From an uncultured Rhizobiaceae group bacterium (GTDB lineage: Bacteria; Pseudomonadota; Alphaproteobacteria; Rhizobiales; Rhizobiaceae), in NCBI GenBank assembly GCA_938009335.1, contig CALLHT010000176.1:1-12387 (forward strand): a stretch of DNA of 12,387 nucleotides, read 5' to 3'. Position numbers and translations under genes: made by a program. Shown piece after piece: positions 6,224-12,387 of the stretch. Positions within the stretch are counted from its first letter, which is position 1. Every line of letters begins with the position of its first letter. Under the pieces are notes generated by a model. The model was not told the DNA's origin, did not search any database, and saw only the letters and a list, made by a program, of their open reading frames with translations.

Positions 6224-7309
6224 TTAGGCCAAAAATTCTTTGAGTGTTTCTAGGGCGCCGAGATTTGCCTCTTCGCTGCCGATGGACATCCGCAATGCAT
6301 TCGGGAAGCCATAACCGGTGACGCGTCGCAATACATATCCACGATCGGTCAAATATCGATCTGCTGCTTCAGCATTATTCTCAGGATCATCTGGAAAATG
6401 AATAAGTACAAAGTTACCCACCGAAGGCGTGACTTCTAGCCCTAGCGCTTCGAGTTCTTCCGTCACTTTTGCAAGCCAGGTGTCGTTGTGTGCGATGGCG
6501 GCGTCCAAAAATGCACGGTCACGCATTGCCGCACTTCCCGCTGCAATCGCTGCCGCATTCATGTTGAACGGTCCACGAATGCGGTTCAGTGCTTCAATTA
6601 TGTGAGTGGGGCCATAGGCCCAGCCGATGCGTAGTGCTGCCAGACCGTAGATTTTTGAGAATGTGCGCGTCATGATCACATTCTGATTGCCGGAAACCAA
6701 CTCAAGGCCCGCTTCATAATCATTGCGGCGAACATATTCCGCATAAGCCGCATCAATCACTAAAACAATGTGCTCCGGCAGGCCTGCATGCAGGCGGCGC
6801 ATTTCATCGATTGGCAGGTAGGTGCCTGTAGGGTTGTTTGGGTTCGCAATGTAAACAAGTTTCGTTTTGTCCGTTACCGCTTCAAGAATGTTGTCGACGC
6901 TTGTTCGACAATTGTCTTCTTCAACAACAACAGGCACGCCGCCTGCGGCAAGCGTTGCAATGCGATAGACCAAAAACCCGTGCTCGGTGAAAATCGCTTC
7001 ATCGCCTGCACCCAGATAAGTGTTTGCAAGCAGGGATAGAATTTCATCCGAACCGTTGCCGCAGATTAGATTATCCGGATTGAGACCATGCGTCTCAGCA
7101 ATGGCTTCACGCAATACGGTCGCAGAGCCATCTGGATAAAGTTCCATGCCATTTGTAGCTGAGGCGGCAGCCTCAATCGCTGCCGGACTGGTGCCCAACG
7201 GACTTTCATTGGAAGAAAGCTTATGAAGCTTTACGCCAGCCGGAACCTTCGATTTCCCCGGAACGTAAAGATCAATATCAAGAATGCCTGATTTGGGTGT
7301 TGGCAACAT
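6224..7309 (-). CDS. hisC: Histidinol-phosphate aminotransferase HisC (possibly also aromatic)
   Basis: HisC transfers an amino group from glutamate to imidazole-acetol phosphate in histidine synthesis, using pyridoxal phosphate. The 361-residue product has NESPLG (34-39), CGNGSDE (83-89), NPNNPTG (156-162), D186 in the DAAYAEY block, the Schiff-base lysine K219 in TRTFSKIYGLA, and R227 in LRIGW, all expected for fold-type I HisC. It reads straight into tyrC (TAA, one base, ATG), so the two form an operon. HisC homologues paired with tyrC in alphaproteobacteria (for example Zymomonas) also act on aromatic keto acids such as phenylpyruvate, so this enzyme may serve both histidine and tyrosine/phenylalanine synthesis. 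No other his genes are in the window. Promoter candidate at 7342-7370. Confidence 0.95.
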   Translation of the reverse strand: MLPTPKSGILDIDLYVPGKSKVPAGVKLHKLSSNESPLGTSPAAIEAAASATNGMELYPDGSATVLREAIAETHGLNPDNLICGNGSDEILSLLANTYLGAGDEAIFTEHGFLVYRIATLAAGGVPVVVEEDNCRTSVDNILEAVTDKTKLVYIANPNNPTGTYLPIDEMRRLHAGLPEHIVLVIDAAYAEYVRRNDYEAGLELVSGNQNVIMTRTFSKIYGLAALRIGWAYGPTHIIEALNRIRGPFNMNAAAIAAGSAAMRDRAFLDAAIAHNDTWLAKVTEELEALGLEVTPSVGNFVLIHFPDDPENNAEAADRYLTDRGYVLRRVTGYGFPNALRMSIGSEEANLGALETLKEFLA

Positions 7310-7341
7310 GGCTTCACTGGCTGTTGATTGATAACTCTGCG

Positions 7342-7370
7342 GTTCTATTCAATGGCACTGCTAAAATCAA
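7342..7370 (-). promoter_or_regulatory. Candidate sigma-70 promoter for hisC-tyrC
   Basis: Reading the minus strand, TTGATT (7365-7370) is followed after 17 bases by TAGAAC (7342-7347); each hexamer matches its consensus at four of six positions. Transcription would start around 7335, leaving a leader of about 26 bases. It lies in the 87-base gap between the methyltransferase stop and hisC. Confidence 0.35.
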
Positions 7371-7396
7371 AGAAAAGATTCAGCGAAGTTCCTGCT

Positions 7397-8137
7397 CTAG
7401 GTCCTGTTGGCGCGGCTCGAGCCTTGAGGAACCAAAACCGGAACGGCTACACGCCGTCTGGCACGCGCGGTCGCTGGAATGCCCTGGTAAAGTCGTTTGG
7501 TCGCGGTCACGATTATGGTTCCGCCGAAGACGGGCCAAAACCGCCTGCCGACATATTCCATTTTACTGCGGAAGCGCAAAGAGAGTTCTCGTTTGGATGG
7601 GGCAAAATGAAGCGCATCACTCCATTGTTCCGGCGTGAATTGATTGTCGCGCAACAGTCGATTTAACTGACCCTTACTGTAGGGCTTCCCGGTTCCAAAC
7701 GGCGTGTTTTCAAATCGGCTCCAGACGCCCCGCCGGTTTGGCGCAACGATCATAAGAACGCCACCGGGTGACAAAACCCGCCAAGCCTCTGCCAGGCAAT
7801 CGTTTGCATTCTCAGCATGTTCCAGAAAATGCACCATTAAAACTCTATCGATGGAAGAATCTCTCAAAGGAAACTCGTCGTCGTAGGTAAGAGCGGTGGC
7901 GGTTTCCTTTGGTGCCGGCCAATGGCTTGCGCCTTGGCCCGCGGGCATGAAACAGATCGCTCGTTCGCATTCACCTGAGAAACGGTCCAGCCAAGGAACC
8001 GGATATCCCAATCCCAAGAGGTGCTCCCCGGCACTTTTCCCCCAAAGTGCGGAAAGGGTCATGGAAATAGAATTCTCCGCAGCCAAACCAAGGCTGGTGG
8101 AATAAAAATCACGAAGCTCGACTACATCCATATGCAT
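7397..8137 (-). CDS. Class I SAM-dependent methyltransferase
   Basis: The 246-residue product resembles the Methyltransf_11 group. HLLGLGYPVPWL (39-50) stands where motif I binds S-adenosylmethionine, though it is not the textbook D/E-x-G-x-G. FPLRDSSIDRV (89-99), HFLEHA (103-108) and AEAWRVLSPGGVLMIVAPN are the later motifs. The last 25 or so residues are Arg/Ala/Val-rich and probably disordered. I chose the ATG at 8137 because AAGG (8146-8149) is eight bases upstream; a second ATG lies at 8131. The substrate is unknown. It diverges from gloB, an arrangement I recall from other alphaproteobacteria, and lies upstream of hisC on the same strand but separated by 87 bases with a possible hisC promoter. 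Confidence 0.85.
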   Translation of the reverse strand: MHMDVVELRDFYSTSLGLAAENSISMTLSALWGKSAGEHLLGLGYPVPWLDRFSGECERAICFMPAGQGASHWPAPKETATALTYDDEFPLRDSSIDRVLMVHFLEHAENANDCLAEAWRVLSPGGVLMIVAPNRRGVWSRFENTPFGTGKPYSKGQLNRLLRDNQFTPEQWSDALHFAPSKRELSLRFRSKMEYVGRRFWPVFGGTIIVTATKRLYQGIPATARARRRVAVPVLVPQGSSRANRT

Positions 8138-8221
8138 GAGCGTGACCTTACATTTTGTTTTCAACAGTTGCCAGCCGCGGAACGAGACATTATCTCAATA
8201 TAGTAACAAAAGGATATGCTT
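8138..8221. other. Divergent intergenic region, methyltransferase / gloB
   Basis: The region holds both Shine-Dalgarno sites. On the plus strand TTGCCA (8168-8173) followed after 17 bases by TATCTC (8191-8196) is a weak promoter candidate for gloB. I see no clear promoter for the methyltransferase. Confidence 0.3.
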
Positions 8222-8992
8222 ATGGCTGCGTTAGAGTTTCACCAATTTCCAACCCTGTCAGACAATTACGGCGTTCTGATTCATGATCCAGAAAGCGGCG
8301 GCACTGCCTCCGTTGATGCGCCTGACGCTGCTGATGTTCGAAACGCATTGGCTGAAAAAGGATGGGTGTTGAGCCATATCCTGGTGACGCACCATCATTG
8401 GGACCATGTGCAGGGAATTGGCGAACTGAAATCCGAAACCGGTTGTCGCGTTATTGGTCCTGCAGATGAGGCGGACAAAATCGAAACGCTTGATGAAACA
8501 GTTGCGGACGGTGACACATTTCAATTCGCCGGTGAAACCGTCGCGTGTATTTCAACGCCCGGCCATACGCTTGGCATGATCAACTTCCACTTTACGAAAA
8601 GCGGTGTTGTATTCACTGGTGACACATTATTTGCACTTGGATGTGGGCGAATATTCGAAGGCGATGCCAAGATGATGTGGGCCTCCATGCAAAAGCTGAT
8701 GCAATTGCCGCCGGAAACTATCGTCTATTGCGGCCACGAATATACGCAGGCGAATGCAAAGTTTGCGCTTAGCATTGACCCGGACAATGCGAAACTAGTG
8801 ATCCGCGCCGCACAAATCGATGCGTTGCGGGCAGATGGTAAGCCAACACTTCCAACGACCATAGGGGTTGAACTGGAAACCAATCCGTTTTTGCGTTCGG
8901 CTGACGCGGGTATTCGCCGTGTGCTTGGTATGGAGAAATCAAGCGATGGGGATGTGTTTGCCGAGATTAGGAAACGTAAAGACAACGCGTAA
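8222..8992 (+). CDS. gloB: Hydroxyacylglutathione hydrolase (glyoxalase II)
   Basis: GloB hydrolyses S-D-lactoylglutathione to D-lactate and glutathione, the second step of methylglyoxal detoxification in the cytosol. The 256-residue product is a metallo-beta-lactamase fold enzyme with THHHWDH at 56-62 (metal ligands H57, H59, D61, H62), then STPGHTLGM, FTGDTLF and YCGHEYT supplying the remaining metal-binding His and Asp. The C-terminal part with NPFLR is the glyoxalase II-specific substrate domain, which separates it from other family members. ATG 8222 is preferred over ATG 8216 because AGGA (8211-8214) is seven bases before it and almost touches the earlier one. It is divergent from the methyltransferase. 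A ChaC enzyme of glutathione turnover lies about 4 kb away. Confidence 0.94.
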   Translation: MAALEFHQFPTLSDNYGVLIHDPESGGTASVDAPDAADVRNALAEKGWVLSHILVTHHHWDHVQGIGELKSETGCRVIGPADEADKIETLDETVADGDTFQFAGETVACISTPGHTLGMINFHFTKSGVVFTGDTLFALGCGRIFEGDAKMMWASMQKLMQLPPETIVYCGHEYTQANAKFALSIDPDNAKLVIRAAQIDALRADGKPTLPTTIGVELETNPFLRSADAGIRRVLGMEKSSDGDVFAEIRKRKDNA

Positions 8993-9038
8993 ACCTCAGT
9001 TTGGTTTGCTGTAAACATGCATGAAATCTGTAACAAGA

Positions 9039-9068
9039 TTGCCAAATGACCGTGTTAAGCGTTAGACT
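9039..9068 (+). promoter_or_regulatory. Candidate sigma-70 promoter for ispG
   Basis: TTGCCA (9039-9044, five of six to consensus) is followed after 18 bases by TAGACT (9063-9068, four of six). Transcription would begin about 20 bases before the ispG ATG. It lies in the 104-base gap after gloB, in which I see no convincing terminator. Confidence 0.4.
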
Positions 9069-9096
9069 AAATGAACAATAAAAAGTGTAAGGTTTC

Positions 9097-10347
9097 ATGG
9101 ATAGTTTAAGCCCGACGTCATATCTCTCTGACCCGCTTCCGCGTAAGAAAACAATCGGTGTTCCGGTTGGTTCAGTCACCGTGGGGGGCAATAGTCCTGT
9201 GGTTGTTCAATCCATGACCAACACGGATACAGCGGATATTGAGGGCACGGTTAAACAGGTTGCAGATTTACACCGTGCTGGCTCTGAACTTGTTCGCATT
9301 ACGGTGGATCGTGACGAGGCAGCCGCAGCAGTGCCGCATATTCGCGAAAAGCTTCTTGCGCGGGGTGTGGATGTGCCGCTCATCGGTGATTTCCATTATA
9401 TTGGCCACAAGCTTTTAGCTGACCATCCTGCGTGTGCCGAAGCTCTTCATAAGTACCGTATCAACCCGGGTAATGTAGGCTTTAAGGCCAAGAAAGATAA
9501 GCAATTTGCTCAGATCATTGAGACTGCGCTTGAGTATGACAAACCAGTTCGCATTGGGGTGAATTGGGGGTCTCTTGATCAGGCTTTGCTCACCCGTTTG
9601 ATGGATGAGAATCAGGAAAATGGTTCGCCAATGACTGCGCGCGAAGTGACTCGGGAAGCGATGGTACAATCTGCGCTTCATTCCGCTGATCTGGCCAACG
9701 AAATTGGCATGGCGAATGACAAGATTATCTTGTCGGCGAAAGTCAGTCAGGTTCAGGACCTTGTTTCTGTTTACTGCGAGTTGGCACGTCGTTCGGATCA
9801 TGCGCTCCACCTTGGGCTCACTGAAGCGGGGATGGGGTCCAAGGGCATCGTTGCGTCTTCTGCCGCGATGGGTCTTCTGCTTCAGCAGGGGATCGGCGAC
9901 ACGATCCGGATTTCACTCACACCTGAACCGGGTGGTGATCGCACGCGGGAAGTGCAAGTCGCGCAAGAACTCTTGCAGACGATGGGATTCCGACAGTTCA
10001 TCCCTATTGTCGCCGCATGTCCGGGATGTGGGCGCACGACCTCGACGGTGTTTCAGGAATTGGCGCAGGATATTCAAGAGCAACTGCGCCGCGATATGCC
10101 TGAATGGAAGAGCAAGTACCCGGGAGTTGAAGCGCTGAACGTTGCGGTCATGGGCTGTATTGTGAATGGACCGGGTGAATCTAAACATGCTGATATTGGT
10201 ATTTCGCTTCCCGGAACCGGTGAACAACCGGCAGCTCCCGTGTTCATCGATGGCAAGAAAGCGCACACACTTCGTGGACCCAATATTGCTCAGGACTTCC
10301 GCGTGCTGGTTCAAGACTATGTCGAACAACGGTTCGGCGGGAAGTAA
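9097..10347 (+). CDS. ispG: 4-hydroxy-3-methylbut-2-en-1-yl diphosphate synthase IspG (GcpE)
   Basis: IspG reduces 2-C-methyl-D-erythritol 2,4-cyclodiphosphate to HMBPP, the penultimate step of the methylerythritol-phosphate route to isoprenoids, using a [4Fe-4S] cluster and an external electron donor. The 416-residue product has the N-terminal TIM barrel (VQSMTNTDT near 35-43, IGDFHY, RINPGN, IGVNWGSL) and the C-terminal cluster domain with C308-P-G-C311-G-R-T, C354 in MGCIVNGPGE and ligand E361. All four cluster ligands are present. ATG 9097 is preceded by AAGG at 9089-9092, a rather short four-base spacing. The following phosphodiesterase gene starts at the very next base, so the two are probably co-transcribed. 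Identification is secure. Confidence 0.97.
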   Translation: MDSLSPTSYLSDPLPRKKTIGVPVGSVTVGGNSPVVVQSMTNTDTADIEGTVKQVADLHRAGSELVRITVDRDEAAAAVPHIREKLLARGVDVPLIGDFHYIGHKLLADHPACAEALHKYRINPGNVGFKAKKDKQFAQIIETALEYDKPVRIGVNWGSLDQALLTRLMDENQENGSPMTAREVTREAMVQSALHSADLANEIGMANDKIILSAKVSQVQDLVSVYCELARRSDHALHLGLTEAGMGSKGIVASSAAMGLLLQQGIGDTIRISLTPEPGGDRTREVQVAQELLQTMGFRQFIPIVAACPGCGRTTSTVFQELAQDIQEQLRRDMPEWKSKYPGVEALNVAVMGCIVNGPGESKHADIGISLPGTGEQPAAPVFIDGKKAHTLRGPNIAQDFRVLVQDYVEQRFGGK

Positions 10348-11148
10348 GTGTCGACGAACCCGCTGCTCAATTCAGCGCTTTGGCTAACGGACCAAGTTTT
10401 TGCTTTAATTCCGCGCAGGACGCCTACACACGAAGCTTTCGTCAAATGTAAAATCATCTCTCACCGCGGTGAACATGATAATCATACGGTCTTTGAAAAT
10501 ACGATGGAAGCGTTTCGCCTTGCCAGTGATGCGGGTGCATGGGGCCTTGAGATGGACGTGCGTTGGACGCGCGATCTTGTGCCCATGGTTGCCCATGACA
10601 GGGACACCAAGCGTGTGTTTGGCGTAGATATCACGATCGCAGATATCACCTTTGCTGAATTGAGAGATGCGGTGCCCGCTGTCCCGACGCTTGAGGAATT
10701 TGTTGCTGAGTTTGGTGGTAAGATTCACTTGATGATTGAGCTTAAGGAAGAAGAGTTTCCGGAGCTTGAACAGCAGAAAACCATTCTGAAAGAGATGCTG
10801 CAGGCACTGAAACCTGGTGAGGACTTTCATCTATTGGCTTTGGACCCGGAGCTCTTCAACGCGTTTGACATTGTGCCCTCGGTTGCTTGCCTTCCTGTTG
10901 CGACCTTCAATTTTAAACAACTGAGTGAAGCTGCACTGGAGAATAAATATGCAGGGATTAGCGGACATTTTCTGGTATTAGGCAATGCCATGAAGCAGCG
11001 CCATGAGGCAGCAGGGCAGCTTTTTGGGACGGGTTTCCCAAGTTCAAAGAATGCGCTTTATCGCGAACTTAACCGAGGTGTTGAGTATGTCTTTACCAAT
11101 GACGCTGTGAAACTGCTTGCGTTAGTGGATGCTGCAACTCGGCAATAG
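10348..11148 (+). CDS. Glycerophosphodiester phosphodiesterase (GDPD)
   Basis: GDPD enzymes hydrolyse glycerophosphodiesters from phospholipid breakdown to glycerol-3-phosphate and an alcohol. The 266-residue product begins at GTG 10348, directly after the ispG TAA, with a purine-rich GGGAAG just upstream. TIM-barrel motifs are visible: H39-R40-G, FENT (49-52, the usual PENT block), E68-x-D70, AHD with H83, and IELKEE with E131 and K133. These supply the expected acid-base histidines and metal ligands. The first 35 residues form a short extension with a hydrophobic patch (about 10-21) that is not a convincing signal peptide, so the protein is probably cytoplasmic. It is likely translated by coupling to ispG. 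The exact substrate is not predictable. Confidence 0.88.
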   Translation: MSTNPLLNSALWLTDQVFALIPRRTPTHEAFVKCKIISHRGEHDNHTVFENTMEAFRLASDAGAWGLEMDVRWTRDLVPMVAHDRDTKRVFGVDITIADITFAELRDAVPAVPTLEEFVAEFGGKIHLMIELKEEEFPELEQQKTILKEMLQALKPGEDFHLLALDPELFNAFDIVPSVACLPVATFNFKQLSEAALENKYAGISGHFLVLGNAMKQRHEAAGQLFGTGFPSSKNALYRELNRGVEYVFTNDAVKLLALVDAATRQ

Positions 11149-11154
11149 GTCAAA

Positions 11155-12387
11155 TTATCTCGAGATGGAGACAACTTTTCCGTCGTGTTCATGATCCGGG
11201 TTTTGCAGATTGCTCTCATGCAACAAGACTTCTACGTCATTGCTTGGAAGTGGACGTGAGAACAGATAGCCCTGAACTTCGTTTACATCGACACTGCGCG
11301 ATAAGAGTTGCATCTGTTTCTCGTTCTCGATGCCTTCAAGAACAACTGACAAGCCAAGGCGCTTAATCAGGTCAACAACACCGCGCAGCAGTGTCAATGA
11401 CCGGTCGCTGGAAACCCCATTTTCGATAAAAGATTTGTCGATTTTCACCTTGTCAAAAGGCAATGTGTGCAGATAGCTCAAGCTGGAGAACCCGGTTCCA
11501 AAGTCATCGAGTGATATCCGAACTCCCATATGAGACAGTTCATTCAAGCACGCAGTGATGGCTGCAATATCAACCAGCATTACGGATTCGGTAATTTCAA
11601 TTTCAAGACGATCAGGCGGCAGTCCGATTTCGTTCAACAGGTTACCCACCACATCTTTCATATTCGATGTTTGGAATTGAATTGAAGAAACATTGACCGC
11701 TACACGCACATGGCTTGGCCATTTCATGCAGTTTTCTATTGCCCGTCTCAACACATACTCGCCAAGGGTATTGATGATGCCGGCTTCTTCGGCGATCTTG
11801 ATGAAAATCTCAGGAGAGATATGGCCGAGTTGAGGATGCTCCCAGCGGGCAAGTGCTTCGCACGTTGTTACTCTACCGCGCTTAAGGTTGATCAATGGCT
11901 GGAAGTAAACCTTCAATTCATTGCGTTCTATCGCGATCTTGAGATCTTTCTCAAGTTGGGTTCGCATTCTTATCGCTTCACCCAGTTCCTCGCTATAGAA
12001 AGAGTATGTTGAGCGGCCCTTTGCTTTTGCATCGTAAAGAGCAGCATCTGCATTGCTCAAAAGTTCTTCCGCGGTTGAGCCATGGTCCGGCGATAATGCA
12101 ATGCCGATACTTGCGCTAACGGTTAGGAGATGCTCCCCGATGATTGTCGGCTCTTGAATGGCCTCGAGGATTTGTTTTGCTAGGGTTTCGCATTGCGCGT
12201 GATCATGAAGTGCCGGCATTACAACGACGAATTCGTCACCGCCAAAGCGGCAGATCATCCCAACATCATCCAGCATATCTTTTAGACGTTCAGCAACAGC
12301 CTTTAGAAGTTTGTCGCCGATAGCGTGGCCCAATGTGTCATTGATCTCCTTGAACTTATCAAGATCAAGAAAGAACATTGCGCAGTT
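11155..12387 (-). CDS. GGDEF-EAL cyclic-di-GMP protein (5' end cut by window edge)
   Basis: The frame runs off the right edge, so the N-terminus, including any sensor domain, is missing; 410 residues are seen. Numbering from the Met at 12378 (in mid-domain, not the true start), the GGDEF domain has FLDLDKFKEIND (3-14) and an intact RFGGDEF (44-50). The inhibitory I-site RxxD is replaced by D-D-V-G (37-40). The EAL domain has E174-A-L, N229, E261, D291-D292, K312, E348, E351 and Q369, the full set of metal and catalytic positions, so phosphodiesterase activity is likely. The GGDEF domain could be a second enzyme or a GTP-sensing regulator of the EAL domain. Its stop is six bases from the convergent GDPD gene. 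The final 20 or so residues are a charged tail. Confidence 0.93.
   Translation of the reverse strand, partial: NCAMFFLDLDKFKEINDTLGHAIGDKLLKAVAERLKDMLDDVGMICRFGGDEFVVVMPALHDHAQCETLAKQILEAIQEPTIIGEHLLTVSASIGIALSPDHGSTAEELLSNADAALYDAKAKGRSTYSFYSEELGEAIRMRTQLEKDLKIAIERNELKVYFQPLINLKRGRVTTCEALARWEHPQLGHISPEIFIKIAEEAGIINTLGEYVLRRAIENCMKWPSHVRVAVNVSSIQFQTSNMKDVVGNLLNEIGLPPDRLEIEITESVMLVDIAAITACLNELSHMGVRISLDDFGTGFSSLSYLHTLPFDKVKIDKSFIENGVSSDRSLTLLRGVVDLIKRLGLSVVLEGIENEKQMQLLSRSVDVNEVQGYLFSRPLPSNDVEVLLHESNLQNPDHEHDGKVVSISR

Noticed and set aside
7328..7666. Plus-strand open frame of 112 codons covering the gap before hisC and the end of the methyltransferase
   Set aside because: It starts at TTG, has no Shine-Dalgarno, and most of it is antisense to the methyltransferase coding region, whose motifs are clear. 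The basic composition mirrors the Arg/Ala-rich tail on the other strand.
8992..9007. Short inverted repeat AAACC/GGTTT after gloB as a terminator
   Set aside because: A five-base AT-rich stem without a T-tract is too weak to call.
9913..10329. Long minus-strand frames inside ispG (also 9415-9810)
   Set aside because: They lie opposite a highly conserved ispG coding region and show no recognisable domain or start signal.
1..12387. Mobile elements, CRISPR, tRNA/rRNA genes, or a defence or secretion cassette
   Set aside because: No transposase, integrase, regularly spaced repeats, cloverleaf or anomalous composition was seen; nearly every base belongs to a recognisable conserved gene or a short gap.

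Overview
The window reads as an ordinary chromosomal segment of an alphaproteobacterium, most likely of the Hyphomicrobiales/Rhizobiales type. Three things suggest this: the protein sequences (alphaproteobacterial forms of FtsE/FtsX, TyrC, DUF2125 and IspG); a gene order I recall from rhizobial genomes (zinc ribbon / ftsE-ftsX-ydcF-plsC / chaC / DUF2125 / tyrC-hisC / methyltransferase / gloB); and a CtrA-like box and GANTC sites near the ftsE promoter. Base composition looks moderate and even, with no sign of a foreign island. Genus cannot be fixed from sequence alone.

Layout. A zinc-ribbon protein runs off the left edge on the minus strand (1-335). It is divergent from a plus-strand envelope/division block: ftsE (TTG start at 460), ftsX (overlapping ftsE), a YdcF/ElyC-type DUF218 membrane protein, and a PlsC-type acyltransferase. 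A minus-strand chaC-type gamma-glutamylcyclotransferase converges on plsC, sharing its stop region, and diverges from a DUF2125 exported protein. DUF2125 in turn converges on the minus-strand pair hisC-tyrC. A SAM methyltransferase lies upstream of hisC on the same strand and diverges from gloB (glyoxalase II). The plus-strand genes ispG (isoprenoid synthesis) and a glycerophosphodiester phosphodiesterase follow, the latter converging on a GGDEF-EAL protein that runs off the right edge.

Function. The left third concerns cell division and envelope synthesis: FtsEX controls peptidoglycan splitting, YdcF-like proteins act on the envelope, and PlsC makes phospholipid. The middle makes tyrosine and histidine (HisC, TyrC). 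ChaC and GloB both act on glutathione or its adducts. IspG feeds isoprenoid (including undecaprenyl) synthesis, the phosphodiesterase recycles phospholipid head groups, and the GGDEF-EAL protein handles cyclic-di-GMP.

I see no RNA gene, mobile element, CRISPR array, phage remnant or defence-like cassette, and no intergenic stretch over 300 bases. I did not find an undescribed multi-gene system. The observations most worth checking are the CtrA/CcrM-type sites upstream of ftsE, the GANTC cluster and palindrome centred on the plsC start codon, the uncharacterised DUF2125 protein, and three convergent gene pairs with essentially no space between them.
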